Below, one piece after another: positions 23,688 through 35,250 of a stretch of DNA of 64,000 bases; the stretch's first letter is position 1; every line of letters starts with the position of its first letter. A program made the translations under genes and the position numbers. Below the pieces are notes generated by a model that was not told where the DNA came from, searched no databases, and saw nothing but the letters and a program-made list of their open reading frames with translations. The DNA is from Stereum hirsutum FP-91666 SS1 (taxonomy: Eukaryota > Basidiomycota > Agaricomycetes > Russulales > Stereaceae), in the NCBI RefSeq assembly GCF_000264905.1, contig NW_006763140.1:599575-663574 (forward strand), in the 5' to 3' direction.

Positions 23688-26600
23688 ATGGGCTTCTCAT
23701 TCTCTAAACCTCAGTCAAAGTCTGACGAAGAGACGGAGGCCCTTCTTCAAGAAGGCGAATCCCTGCCGAGCCCAGTCTCCTCAGCGGAGGCCATCATCGA
23801 CGTTGTAGCAGCTCTGAACGCAGGCAAGCTACCGTCACAGTCTCAGATCAATATCATTTGTCAGAAACTGCTTGAGTCGGGATGGTTGGATACGAAGAGG
23901 GCAGGAAGACTGGGTGGGAGTATGACGGAGGTGCTAAGGAATTCGAGAGAATTGGTGAAGGCCGTGAAAAAATTTGGGGTACGGAAGAATTGTGAGTGTT
24001 CATCGTTGTCGTTTCCTGCTCCTTCAATACTGGTCACTCAATATATTACTGGATTAGATGACGATCGGATTCAAGAGTTTGTATACCATCTGTATCACCT
24101 TAGCCCGTCCGCCGTCGGGTTTAGCGTAAATTCTGAAGACCCTTCCGGCGAAGCTGGAGACGAACCCTCCGAAGCTATGAAAGACGCGCAGCAGCTCATC
24201 GCTGCCCTGCGGCGAACCATCCGACTTGTCCTCACTTCCTCTGTCTATCGCACACTACTCTCAGATTTGCTCTCGGCCTTTTCCTCTATCCTTGTTGAGG
24301 CAGCTCAGGACGTCAAGGTAGCCGCGATGAAGGTGCAGACGACGGCAGAGGCTTTCGAGATGTCGGCGAGAAGGGATGAGTTGACGGGAGACGACGTGGA
24401 TGATGTGGTCAGGGACGCGAGAGCAGTGCAGGGTGATTTAAGGAGGACGAGAGACGGGATGTATGAGAAGGGTGGACTGAAAGCCAAGTGGATTTTTGTT
24501 GGCCGGCTTCAGCAGGTATGTCTGCATTTCACCTTGAAGTCTATCTATTTGCTTATTCTTCGAATCGTGCAGATTTTGTTGTCCGCACATGATGACAAAC
24601 GGAACCGTGACGCTCTGCGTACGCTCCTGAAACTATTCCGTAAATACGCCAAAGAAGATCCAGCATCCAAGAACAAGGGCAAGGGGAAAGCTGACGAAGA
24701 AGTGGACGATGGACCACAGTACTCTATCTGGACGGACGAAAGTCTCGTGATGATCTTTCAAGACCTGAAACTCGTCCTTGAACGAGCTGCCGGTGGCCAC
24801 TCGCTCGACGAAATAATTCGGCTTGTTCACCTCCTGCTCGCAGACTTCAAGTCAGATATCCAGGTAGGAAATGCACCGAAGCCGGCCAGTCCTAAACCTC
24901 CATCTACAGACGCTCCAAAAAGGAACGAGAAACTAGATAACGAGGTCGCAGGGAAGAGCGAGTCTTCTGCCGAGAAACCTGCCTCCGCAGATCAGCCGCT
25001 TGGCTCGACGGTCGATTCCCTCTCCGCCTTGATGGCAGAGTTTAACCGCCCTCCTCAGAACGACGAAGTTCAGCGGGGCGATACGCAGTCTCCACGGATG
25101 CCTGGTGGGCTGGACTCAAAGAATGAGCCCACGGATACCCCGTACGCCCCTGAGCAGACGAACTTTCCTTCGTCCTCACCCTCACCATCTTCCCCTTCTC
25201 TATCACACACCCCCTCGCCCTCTCCGGAACAAGGAGACCCAACCGTCTTTGACGAATTCGGTGAATGGCTCAACCATGCTCTGGCCAGCGCCTACTTCGT
25301 CGACTCCCCTGAGTCCCGCTACCAGCTCGAGAAACTCTACGACGACCTCCAAGACCAACTCCACCGATCAGCATCTGGCTCTGTCTCCGACCTATCGCCA
25401 GGTGGACCACAACCTGAAGATTGGAAGACTCACCTCCGACAGCTATTCTCTTCCCTCTCATCGTTCCAGGAAGCGCTCTCGAACGAAAAATCCACCCAGA
25501 ACCTCCTCTCCGCGTTGACCACGCTCACGCGCTCCCTCACCCAATTCAGCATCAAATCTGTGCTAACCGCGGATGCGTTGGCATGGTTCGTATCGAGGTT
25601 TTTCGACATCATGAAGAATTCCCCCATGCCGAGGGTAGAATTCGTCAGTCCCTTGGTCGAACTCGCTGTGGACGGACTGCTCGTTCGTCCTTCCGAAGGC
25701 GATATCAGAGCAGACGTACGACCTGATCATATCAGAGTAGAGAATAATCTGGTCGTAGAGGCAGATGGCACGCAAAGCTGGGATTATGGTCCTCTAGATG
25801 AGGAGGAAGATGAGGGTAGTGAAGATGACGAGGACGGCTGGAAGGTAAATGATGGTGAGGAGGCTTGGGTCATCGCGGATAATGACGAGGATGGGGTGAA
25901 GGAGCCGAAGCATAAATGGAAGGTTGAGAGTAAGGACAGAACAAAGGTTCATATGGATGGGCTGAGGCTTTGTGCAAAGAATGTCGGATATTATTTCTTA
26001 TACAAGGTATGCTCGTTCTTCTTGGCCTCTGCGAATATTCTGAACTTCTATGTTCCAGGGCTTCATCGGCTATGAGGACTGGGGCTTTGCCAGTCTCGAC
26101 ATTGGGAAACCAGGCGCAGTAGGGGAAGGCGCCATCATCGACATTGAGATCGAAACCTCCGACATCTACGGCCCTCACTCCCACTCGGACTCACAAGACC
26201 CAACTCCCGATCGCGCTTTTACGGTCATAGACGTCAAAGTCGACCTTCCAGGCCTCAAACTTTCTCTTGAACAGAATAAGCACTGGTTCTGGCAGCCATT
26301 CTCGCACTCGATTCTCCGTCGCGTTCTTCGCAGCCTGTTGGAAGCGCAGGTAAGAGCTGGGTTAGAGTTGTTGTCAGACGTGTTAGCGAGGGTGAATAAA
26401 GGAGTGCGAAGCCGAGGACAGGATTTCGGAGAGGGTGGGCTGAGTGACACGGGAATCGATATGCCGAGTATCGAGGACTGGTTGATCGAGTTGGGGAGTG
26501 TCGTTGGGTCGATGAAGAAGCCGCCTTCTGCTGAGACGAACAAGCAGCGTGAAGAAACGGCCAATGAAGGAGACGGCGGTAAGGGTGGCGACAGGGTGGA

Positions 26601-26952
26601 GAAGACGACTGTGGCGACGATAAAGGGCATTGTCAGAACCACCAAAATCTTTGATAGCCCGGAAGACTCGGGCGGCGAGGATTCGTCCTCTGCATCTCCC
26701 AAGAAGGAGACCTCGGTGGCTGTTGGTTTTGGTCCGATGGTTGTGGCGGACAAAGGCCCCATGGCGGCCAACCGAGAGGAGTGGAGTTCCGTGCAAGATG
26801 AGGTAGCAAAAGACGTGGAAAATGCGCAGGATAGGGCGAAAGATATGCTGAGGATGAGGAAGGAGCTGGTGAGGAAAGGAAGGAGGGTAGAGGCGAGGGA
26901 GGCTATTGAGACAATGAGGGATGGGTGGCGGAGTGATGTCTTCAATTTCTGA
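23688..26952 (+). CDS. HAM1/BPI-like lipid-binding family protein
   Basis: Large fungal protein whose C-terminal part resembles the HAM1-like/BPI-type (SMP-like) lipid-binding fold; role unknown, perhaps lipid handling at membranes. Start MGFSFSKPQSKSDEETE at 23688. An earlier in-frame start (23532) is less likely, because this ATG gives Gly-2 and Ser-6, the pattern of N-myristoylation. The N-terminal half is helical (INIICQKLLESGWLDTKRAG, IQEFVYHLYHLSPSAVGF, LRRTIRLVLTSSVYRTLLSD). A Pro/Ser-rich linker lies at about 24,870-25,240. Then come TVFDEFGEWLNHALASAYFV, RVEFVSPLVELAVDGLL, a highly acidic stretch, and the C-terminal block VHMDGLRLCAKNVGYYFLYK, GFIGYEDWGFASLDIG, DLPGLKLSLEQNKHWFWQPF. 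Several introns keep the frame open, so a naive reading runs through them. The end RDGWRSDVFNF is at 26952. Moderate confidence in the family. Confidence 0.62.
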
Positions 26953-27588
26953 TCAAATCCTACCGGATGTCCAGTGTTCTTGAGGCTTCATGTTATATCA
27001 GCCGTTCAACTTGTAGATCTTTCTAGTAATATGATCTGAGTTATTACCCATTTTACCGACCAATGACTGACTATCTGTGTGGCGAAGCGTTGAGCCAGTG
27101 GTTTCCGGCGTGTTCCGACGTGATGTACTTTTTTCTATCTCCGCACTTGCTCTACGCCATCATCATCTCTCCCGCAATATGAGTGGGACGCTCATCGACT
27201 AGTTTTATCTCTTGGCTCATTCGAATATCTAAGGTATGCCTGTCTCGGTACGCCTTCTTCTCTGTGACTTTCGAATTCTGTCCCTTGTCAATGGGCCTTG
27301 CCACAGGCTGAGCGACGGTCATCGCTCTGACTCGTCGCCCCCGCCGACGTCGATCTTGACTTGACTAGGTATGATCAGTCGATCAAATATTCTCAACGCT
27401 GAACTTTGTCAGGCGGGGCGCTCATTCGAAGACTTGTCTCTCTGAAGCTTGACTATGGCCCCATGATGACTCCCACGGTGCGGCGGGATACCAAAATACA
27501 GTGTTTCGTACCATCTATCATATTCTTGTTACTGCCTAGGACTACACGTACATGCCTTAACGCTGTGCAGGTACTACCTCCAACTCGA
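26953..27588. other. Convergent intergenic, HAM1-like / terpene synthase
   Basis: About 640 bases between two convergent stops. It marks the left border of the terpenoid cluster. No recognised gene; the 3' end of the terpene synthase might extend into it. Confidence 0.35.
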
Positions 27589-28962
27589 TCAAAAGAGGAT
27601 GGACAGACTCATGGCTACACGGCCGTACTCTAGGGCACAGTCACCTCGCGACCCTCTGCATATCTCGTAGACTTTACCAGCAAGAGGCAGCGCATCAGCA
27701 AGCAGTAGAGCGGGAGTAGATGGGTTCAAACATACATGATGATGCCACCAAGTATTCCCTGCTACGATATACGGAATCGTTTTCACGAAGGTCTTGCAAT
27801 CCTCGGACAAATGAGGCGCCTCCGTGACCTTGAGGCACATCTCGCGCAGCTCCTCTTGACGTTTCTCGATCGCGTCCAGCACCTGTTTCATTGCCTCCTT
27901 CTCGGTGCATCCTGACCACTCTTGAAGCTTTGTGATAACATTATGCGCGCCGGATCCTTCATTGACTTCCTTGACGTACGAGGAGGCCTCTGCAAAAGCA
28001 ATGTTCAGTTATGGATCATATCAATGGATACGATGGCTCACCATTCCTCAGCACACCAGCCTCTGTTGACGGTGATCAGCTAGTGAGCTATCATAGCTTT
28101 CAGTTATGTTGCTTACCTGACCCTAAAACTTGCGCTCGTTTGACAAGGGGATCGTCGAGCTCCTTTCCGGAGACAGAAAGCTCCATCGCGTAGATGATGT
28201 AACGGAATAGGACATACACGCCCACTTCGCCCGAGCGCAGGTCCAGGAGCTCCTGCAGAGTATTATACCCCGGTGCCATCCTCTGCACTCTGTCAAATAC
28301 ACAAACGGGCGTCTCAGTGGCGTACACAATGCATCATGTGGCGGTTTGGCAGGGTACCGAAGATACTCCATCATGTCGTTCACCATTCTGTCGTAGTCTG
28401 CTTTGGGCATATCGTCACGGACGGCTCCGTAGAGCTCTGCGGAGATATCGGAGAGAGTCATCTTGCCGGCTTGGGGCTGAAATAGTAATGGGGAAGTGTT
28501 CAGTCAGTTCTCGTCATACCGAGGATAACAGTGGAAAGGGGTAGACCACGTACAGGCTTGATGGGGACTTCGCTTGGAGGCGGAAGGAGGGCCATGACGG
28601 TACTCTTGTCGAGCTTCATACCGTTCTTGTCGACCCAGTCATCGAAGATGAAGTAAAAGACGATGAGGATGGAGACTTTGCGCATCTTCTCGTGGTCCCT
28701 TGCGAACGAGACGACTGCGAAGGACGTGGAGTCAGTATGAGGATGCAAAGGGTATGGACAATAGACAATCATACGACATACCTCTGCATGCATACGCTGG
28801 GATTTCCATCCCATTGAAGTGTTTCACTTCTGCGTCGTTGTTGAATGGGAAGTGCTCAGCAACGTAGTTGTTGCAGTATTTTATGATTTCTGCTTCGCGG
28901 GGGTAAACATTGATTGGAGGGAAGCTCTCCATCGGAGGAATCTCAGGTTTCGCAGTAGACAT
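27589..28962 (-). CDS. Class I terpene synthase (probable diterpene cyclase)
   Basis: Ionises a prenyl diphosphate with bound Mg2+ and cyclises it; the GGPP synthase next door suggests GGPP as substrate (inference). Start MSTAKPEIPPMESFPPINVY at 28962. Splicing joins PAYACR to VVSFARDHEKMRKVSILIVF and YFIFDDWVDKNG, where DDxxD is the first metal site (about residue 85). Next come PQAGKMTLSDISAELYGAVR, MVNDMMEYLR joined to VQRMAPGYNTLQELLDLRSG (diphosphate-sensing Arg), and VLGSEAGVLR joined to NEASSYVKEVNEGSG, which gives the second metal site NxxxSxxxE. The chain continues to IPYIVAGNTWWHHH near 27740. The C-terminus is unresolved: reading on without a splice ends at 27589, while a GTATGT donor directly after HHH would end it earlier. 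The usual Arg-Tyr pair is not visible. About 300 residues are secure. Divergent from the GGPP synthase at 29806. Confidence 0.82.
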
Positions 28963-29805
28963 GTCGAAGCTGCAAGAGCAAGTCGTTGGATGAAGTGACG
29001 GGGGGTACTGATAGAATATCGAACCTAACATGGTACGCTGCGCTCATTTATGGGCGAATCCATCACTCATTGCCTATTTCGTCTGACTGGATACCGAAAA
29101 CAGATCAAACGTGACTCTTTGCTCCACCATATTAGTTGCTAATCCGCCTTGTTCGGATCCTAGTGGAGGTTTTCACACGGCGAACGGAGACTCCGTGGTC
29201 GCGCACATCGTAGACCTATACCGGCCCCAAGATAATTGCGATGCTTGTGTTTGGGGACTTGGCCTTCTTGGGCAAACCGATACAATTTCAGGGTCCAAGG
29301 TTGAGTCTTGTCTATCCTCGTGCAGAAGTGATTTTTCTTGTAATATCACGAGTACCGTTCTGCGGGTCAGCCGTACTTCCGCGGCGCCTGCGCGGTTCCT
29401 GTGGACTAGAAGTTACCCCAAGTCATGGCTGCCCAGAGATCTGACCGATGACCAGTGGCGGTAAATGGCGCTCATGGTATGTGAGCCTATGAATGCGCCA
29501 ATCATCCATTTTGATGAAGGAGAGCAGCCTTCTCCATTTGCACCATGCCCAGATGGGGTTACAGTATGTGCATACCTTCGAGGTTTCATTGCATCAAGAG
29601 GCCAGGGCGAAGGCGGAAGTTGGGGCGGTGGTATTTGTCTTGAACCAGACGGCTTGTGTGGGATTACTGGAGTCGCTGAACAGGACAGACGCTTTTGGAT
29701 ATTTCCGGCCATTATTTGAGTTAGGTTTAATCGCCTTCTACTTTCTTCATCCTCCCCGTCTTTTCGAGACCTCCCTTTTGCACAACCTCTCTTCTCAGCC
29801 CCGCA
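28963..29805. promoter_or_regulatory. Divergent terpene synthase/GGPP synthase promoter region
   Basis: 843 bases between two start codons that point apart. A shared control region would co-express cyclase and precursor supply. No clear cluster-regulator site was identified by eye, and the open frames here lack coding sense. Confidence 0.45.
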
Positions 29806-31348
29806 ATGCTTTCCTCTATGCCTATGCCCACCAATATTCCGACCGGCCATGCCAAAGTCAATGGATGTGGCCCGAAAACTGGGGCAACGAACGGATATAT
29901 CGCCTTACCTAAGGTCACTATTCCCTCTGGCGGTGCATGGACGGCTGCCGAAGAAAAGGTATGTCTTTACAGGTTTCTTTCCATCTGCATCCTCTGACTC
30001 GTTGCATCACTGGAGGCCCTCCTGGAACCCTACACCTATCTGGCCTCTGCGCCTGGTAAGGGTGTTCGAAAGCTCCTTGTTGACGCTCTGAATGTGTGGC
30101 TCCAAGTCCCCACTGAGCAGCTTGTCGTCATCGCCAACATCGTAGACATGCTGCATCTTTCGAGTCTTATGTGAGTCTGAGAAGAAAAAACTCGTCATAT
30201 TTCCCAGAACTGATTCTCTACGGCCCCTAGGATTGACGATATCGAGGATAGCTCCGAGCTTCGCAGAGGCAATCCAGGCAAGCACCCTATATCTATCCGA
30301 CTCGGCTGTCTTGGTCCTCATGATACTCTGTCTCGTCCAGCTGCTCATCACGTTTACGGTGTCCCACAAACCATCAATACCGCCGAGTATGTCTTCGTTC
30401 AGGCGATTGGTGAAGTTGCCAAATTGCGCGCGACACGGCCGGACAATGAACATGGTTTGCACAAAATTGTCAATGGTGAAGTATTCTCAGTGTTATTCGC
30501 ATTATATGGAATTGTTCACTGGTTTTGGGGGTAGACGAACTACAGAACCTGCATCGTGGCCAGGGGCTCGAGATTATTTGGCGGGACTCGTTGAAATGTC
30601 CAAGTGAGGAAGAATATATCGACATGGCGAATAAGAGTCTGTACTCATCTCACTGTTTTCCGTGCAGTGCAGTGCTGAGAATTAACTGCTTCACAGAGAC
30701 TAGTGGTCTTCTACGCATTGCTTGTCGCCTCATGATGGGTTGTGCTACTTCAAACGTTGGCACGTAAGTTCATAGTTCGTTCATAACCAATCTTTAACCA
30801 TATTTAATGAGCATCTATCTCGGTTCGTTACAGTGATTATGTGCCGCTCATTAACACCCTCGGTGTTTTCTTCCAGATCCGTGATGACCTCTTGAATTTG
30901 GATGACGACGAAGTATGAGTATTGAGTTTGGATGCACTTCTGTTGCATGCTGACACTTGGTTACGCTCGTTTCAGTACACCGCCAAGAAGGGCTTCGCAG
31001 AGGACCTAAGCGAGGGGAAGTTCTCTTTCCCTATTGTCCATGGAATCCAGGCCAGTCCTAGTGACAATCTCATACTGCGTACGCTATTTAAACCTCCAAG
31101 CCGATACCTCTGAATCCCTCAGGCGCAGTTAACTCATATATATTTTAACAGAGGTGTTGAAGGATCGTCCCACGTCGCCGGACATGAAAATCCCGGCCAT
31201 CAACTACTTGCGCGATGGGACGCACTCTTTTCAATATAGCCGAGTGGTCCTGCATTCGCTCGAACTACAGATGAAGGAGGAAATTGCAAGACTCGGAGGG
31301 AATGAGAAACTCAGTCGGATCATCAAACACCTCTCTGTACAGGTCTGA
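29806..31348 (+). CDS. Geranylgeranyl diphosphate synthase
   Basis: Adds isopentenyl diphosphate to an allylic primer to make C20 GGPP. The ATG at 29806 opens [20 protein letters not shown]. Exons then give [34 protein letters not shown], and [20 protein letters not shown] with the first Asp-rich motif DDIED and its trailing Arg pair. A GC-AG intron (30278-30340) is required to join NPA to [18 protein letters not shown]. Later come [37 protein letters not shown], the second Asp-rich motif in [16 protein letters not shown], then [20 protein letters not shown]. The end is at 31348. Short introns split it into about eight exons. Placed in a biosynthetic cluster it is more likely a dedicated pathway copy than the housekeeping enzyme, but only a genome-wide count can tell. 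Confidence 0.93.
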
Positions 31349-32179
31349 TCCGTATGGTCGTATGAGGCTGGGGGACGCCTGCGGGTCCAGCGGAACTATG
31401 TACATGTTACCAATTGTTGTGTGGCATTGAATGGCGTCCAGGTTGTACGAATATCTCTTCGGGTCTTTTATTACCCAGTAGTAGTTATGGCATTGACAGA
31501 ATACACGATCTGTTCGAACATGTCCTTTGGCGTCACTCCCACACTCGACGAAATCGCCTTACTGTGTAAGTACTAGTTTCAACTGTTGGAGTGTAACATA
31601 GTACCTCTCCAAAGCCACCTTACCCTGTGGCGTCAATGAGATTCGATTTCAGCAGTCGTTCCGGTCTTTCAAATCTGTCAAGTTTGACTGTGAGTTCATG
31701 GATTACAACCGTCCGCTCTAATTATCTGGAAGATTACGCCGTTACACCACCGAATTAGAGCTAGACGTGATGGAGATATATCTCGATTTCTTCAGTCATT
31801 GTGGCCTCGCCGGCTGTGTCCGAGTCCATGACAAGCGCCCGCGCTTGTTGAAGAGACGCTCACTCCTTTCTCGTCGCTTCGCCACTCTCGAGTCAGATCC
31901 GCTCGTCGGTCCCCGATGTCGTTCTCCTGACAAGGCATTTCGGAAAATATTTATTCACATCTTCAACGGAGCTTTCACCGGAGCAAGGCTTGCCTCACGG
32001 ACTCGGAAATGATGCTCTTGGTTTTTTCTTGGATCCAGCCATGTATTAGGAATCATGTGTGTAGCTTCGGAAGTCAGGAAGATTTGTGCACAGACTACAA
32101 GTCGTTCTGGCGCAAACTGATTGACTTTTACCCCATCCCTGCCCTCACATTCTCTCCACTGGCACCAAGCAAGGACATC
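31349..32179. other. Intergenic, GGPP synthase / P450-1
   Basis: About 0.83 kb. It contains short frames, including one starting at 31487 (MALTEYTICSNMSFGVTPTL) with splice-like borders, but no exon chain could be completed, so I treat it as non-coding or a remnant. Promoter of P450-1 expected at the right end. Confidence 0.35.
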
Positions 32180-34376
32180 ATGCTCGAGAAACTATTCGCT
32201 CACCTCAGTGCTCTGGGTGTCACGCAGTATCGCTTGAAAGACTGCGCACTTGCAGGCACCTACGCCTTGGGCTTGGTCCTGATAGTTCGTCGCATCCTCA
32301 TGGGAAACAGGGGGTCGCTACCCCCTGGTCCTAAAGGCTGGCCAATAATCAAGAACATCCTCGACATTCCGGCAGAATATCAGTGGAAAACATTCTTGAA
32401 GTGGAGTCGAGAGTACAGTGAGCGGATTCCGAGTCTGGCCTTCTCCTTCATCGACTGATCTTTCTCAATTACTTTATCCAATCCAATAGGGTCAGACGTC
32501 ATAAGCCTGAAGGTTCCAGGAGCTACTCTTGTCGTTCTTAATACGATGAAAGCAGTGGATGACCTGATGGTGAAGCGATCACATATTTACTCGAGCAGGT
32601 TTGTTTTCGTTTTTCTGTTAACCGACCGTATGCTGATGGTGCGAGATCTGCAGGCCTCGAATGGTTATGCTAAATGAAGTGTACGGCACTCTCAAATATA
32701 TAGCTCACCTATGTGTCTTATAAAAGGACGGTTAGAATGAGACATGACTGGATCTTTGGAATCATGCCTTATGGCGACCGGTGGAGAGGTATGACTCTGC
32801 TTCATTGACCATATTATTTAGCTGAGCTGACCATTGTAATGAACACAGCGTCCCGAAAGCTCTTTTCGCAATACGTCGACAAAAACGGAATCAGGCCACA
32901 CCAACTCACCGCAGTTAGACGGTTCCTCCCACGACTTCTCGCCACTGGCAGCGCAGAAGACCTTGATGGAAAGCTCCGTCTGTGAGTGATTTTACTAACT
33001 GTTATGAGCACAAAATACCCATATCCTTCATTACAGAGTCGCGGGTGATTTTATACTTTCGTCTGCGTACGGTCTTGATATCCGAGACGCCGATAACCAT
33101 TTCGTCCGCCTCTCCCAGGATGCCTTGATGTCCATCATCCCGGGCGTCCATCTTGGTGGATACGTTGGTTAGTACTCCTTTCCTCCGCGAATAATCTTGT
33201 CTAATCATTATCATAGTCGACATATTCCCCATGCTGAAGCATCTTCCGGCATGGTTTCCTGGTGCCGGGTTCCAACGTATCGCGTCAAAAAGTCGCGAAA
33301 TGGTGTATGAAGCTCGACACGCACCTTTCAAATTTGCGCAGGAGCAGATGGTGACCATTCTCTGTTGCCCGCAACGCAGTGTGTAGTACTAATCGACAAC
33401 TCATATTTCCAGGAGAAGGGTACAGCGAAGCCGTCTCTGACCTCAGCTCTTATCCAATCGCTAGACAAAGACAAGACTCCTGACTATGACTGTCGTCTTG
33501 AAGCAGTACAGGACGTGTTTGCGACTATGTATCTTGCTGGTTCTGAGACGGTGCGCACAATTTTGCAGTTATATGGTAATATATGCGATAATAATAACAT
33601 CGCATTCTATTTTTTCTTGCAGACCATCATAGCCATGCGCAATTTCATTGTCGCTGTTGCCGCATTTCCCTTGGTCTTGAAGAAAGGGCAAATGGCGGTC
33701 GACTCTTTTCTCGACGGTCGGCTCCCCACCTTCGAAGACCGCAAAGATTTACCTTACGTTGATGCGCTTGTCGAAGAGACCTTACGCTGGGGCGGGTTCT
33801 CGTTCATTGGTGTGCCGCACTGCACCAGTGAGGACGACTACTACAATGGGTACTTCATCCCGAAGGGGGCTCTTGTCTTAGCCAATATCTGGGCTGTGCT
33901 CCAGGACGAAAATATATACGGGCCAAAGACGGAGAGGTTCCAGCCTGAGAGGTTCTTGTACGAGGATGGAACGTTCAACGCGGAGATAGACGCGGATCCT
34001 GAATTTGGTTTTGGGAGGAGAGTGTGTCCGGGCAAAGGTATGTGAATGATTTTTCGCTGTGTTTATTCAAGACAGAGTGGTATCTTCACTAAAAGTGTTC
34101 GTTACTTCAGATGTCGTACGGGAGGCTCTCTGGATTCTCATTGCGTCTTTCTTGGCCGTCTTCGATATTCACGATGCGGTCGGAGAAGACGGGAAGCCTA
34201 TAGATGTCGACAAGATTGCGAATTTAAGGTCCAAGTCCACCTCCTTTCTTCGCTTGCTGCCTCATGACTGAAGCCTGATCTTCTCCACACGCAGTTCGCC
34301 TCCACTTATCAATTGTGTCTTCAGGCCTCGCTCGAAAGAGGCAGAGATGCTGATTCATGCTGGCATTGAGGACTGA
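32180..34376 (+). CDS. Cytochrome P450 (P450-1)
   Basis: Haem monooxygenase, ER-anchored, likely tailoring the terpene scaffold. Start MLEKLFAHLSALGVTQY with an anchor (LAGTYALGLVLIVRRIL), then the Pro-rich hinge LPPGPKGWPIIKN. Exons follow: GSDVISLKVPGATLVVLN, RPRMVMLNEVMRHDWIFGIM with PYGDRWR (C-helix WR), DFILSSAYGLDI, YLAGSETTIIAM (I-helix AGxxT), EETLRWGGF (ExxR), FQPERFLYEDG, and FGFGRRVCPGK with the haem-ligand Cys. The last splice, from a GTCCAAG donor after AATTTAAG, leads to SSPPLINCVFRPRSKEAEML and the stop at 34376; an unspliced reading would end wrongly at 34271. The motif wording resembles the large Agaricomycete P450 groups near CYP64-type enzymes (from memory). Between GGPP synthase and the glycosyltransferase, same strand. 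Confidence 0.9.
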
Positions 34377-35250
34377 TCGGATGTGTTTGTAATTCTACCG
34401 ACGGGCTATTATGGGATACGCAGGGAGATTGTTTTGAGCATGCGGTACTTACTAGCTCTTTCTGGCGTAGAATCTTGAATGCAAATACTTTGGCGCTCTC
34501 TTCAGGGGATGAGAAAAAAGCCCTCTTGCGGGATTTAGAATGCACGGGAACAGGTCTGAACCACCTCCTGGAGCATCGAATCAGCAATTTCTAGACCTGA
34601 CTCGGAAGTCTATCCTCTCCGCCACATGTGACGTCAGGACCAAGCCGTGCGGACCCGTAAGAGTCCTCGCACTCGAGCGGCGCAACCTTGGCTACTTACC
34701 TCTACTCACCTTCCAGGGCACCTCCAAGGGAATGAATGCCATTCTTCAAGTTTCACTCTCTCATTGGCGCTGCGCATTCCATCTCGGATCGACTATGAGC
34801 GCTTGTGCATCGAGTTGATAGGGGCCCGAAAGTTGGGGAACCCTACGTAAGTGCGGTCTCCATTTCCTCTAGAAGCTACCGAGGCGCTCAGTCCATTCAA
34901 CAAGCCAATCCCCATGCACGCGATCATAGGTGCGGGGTCTGTCTGTGTGCTCGACTGCAGCTTGCTGATGCACAGAATGTGGGACGGCTTTAACCAACGG
35001 TCCGGATGCTTCCTCTGGATGGAGAAAGACCAGGCATGCTCTTGTTTATGCTTCGCCGACTCACTGAGATGATCGCATACTTGGCTCTGCTACCGAGCCG
35101 AATTCATCTCACCAGTTACATCTGGTTACTGTACCTTGGTGATGGTTTGCGTCCAAATATTCCGCATTCAAGTATTGTAGGATATCGCTTGAGTTCGCTT
35201 CCATCCTCACCCAGTTTCTCTCCTCACTACGTGACTTATACGCAACAACT
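34377..35250 (+). pseudogene. Intergenic with possible unidentified gene remnant
   Basis: About 0.87 kb. From roughly 34,800 to 35,110 the plus strand shows protein-like pieces: YERLCIELIGARKLGNP, then PIPMHAIIGAGSVCVLDCSL, MHRMWDGFNQRSGCFLWMEK, and in another frame RPGMLLFMLRRLTEMIAYLA. The switch of frame within about 20 bases suggests a decayed gene or an unrecognised intron. I cannot name the family. The remainder should hold the glycosyltransferase promoter. Confidence 0.3.

Noticed and set aside
26175..26945. Minus-strand open frame of 256 codons
   Set aside because: Antisense shadow of the C-terminal exon of the HAM1-like gene; Ser/Leu-rich composition typical of a reversed coding strand.
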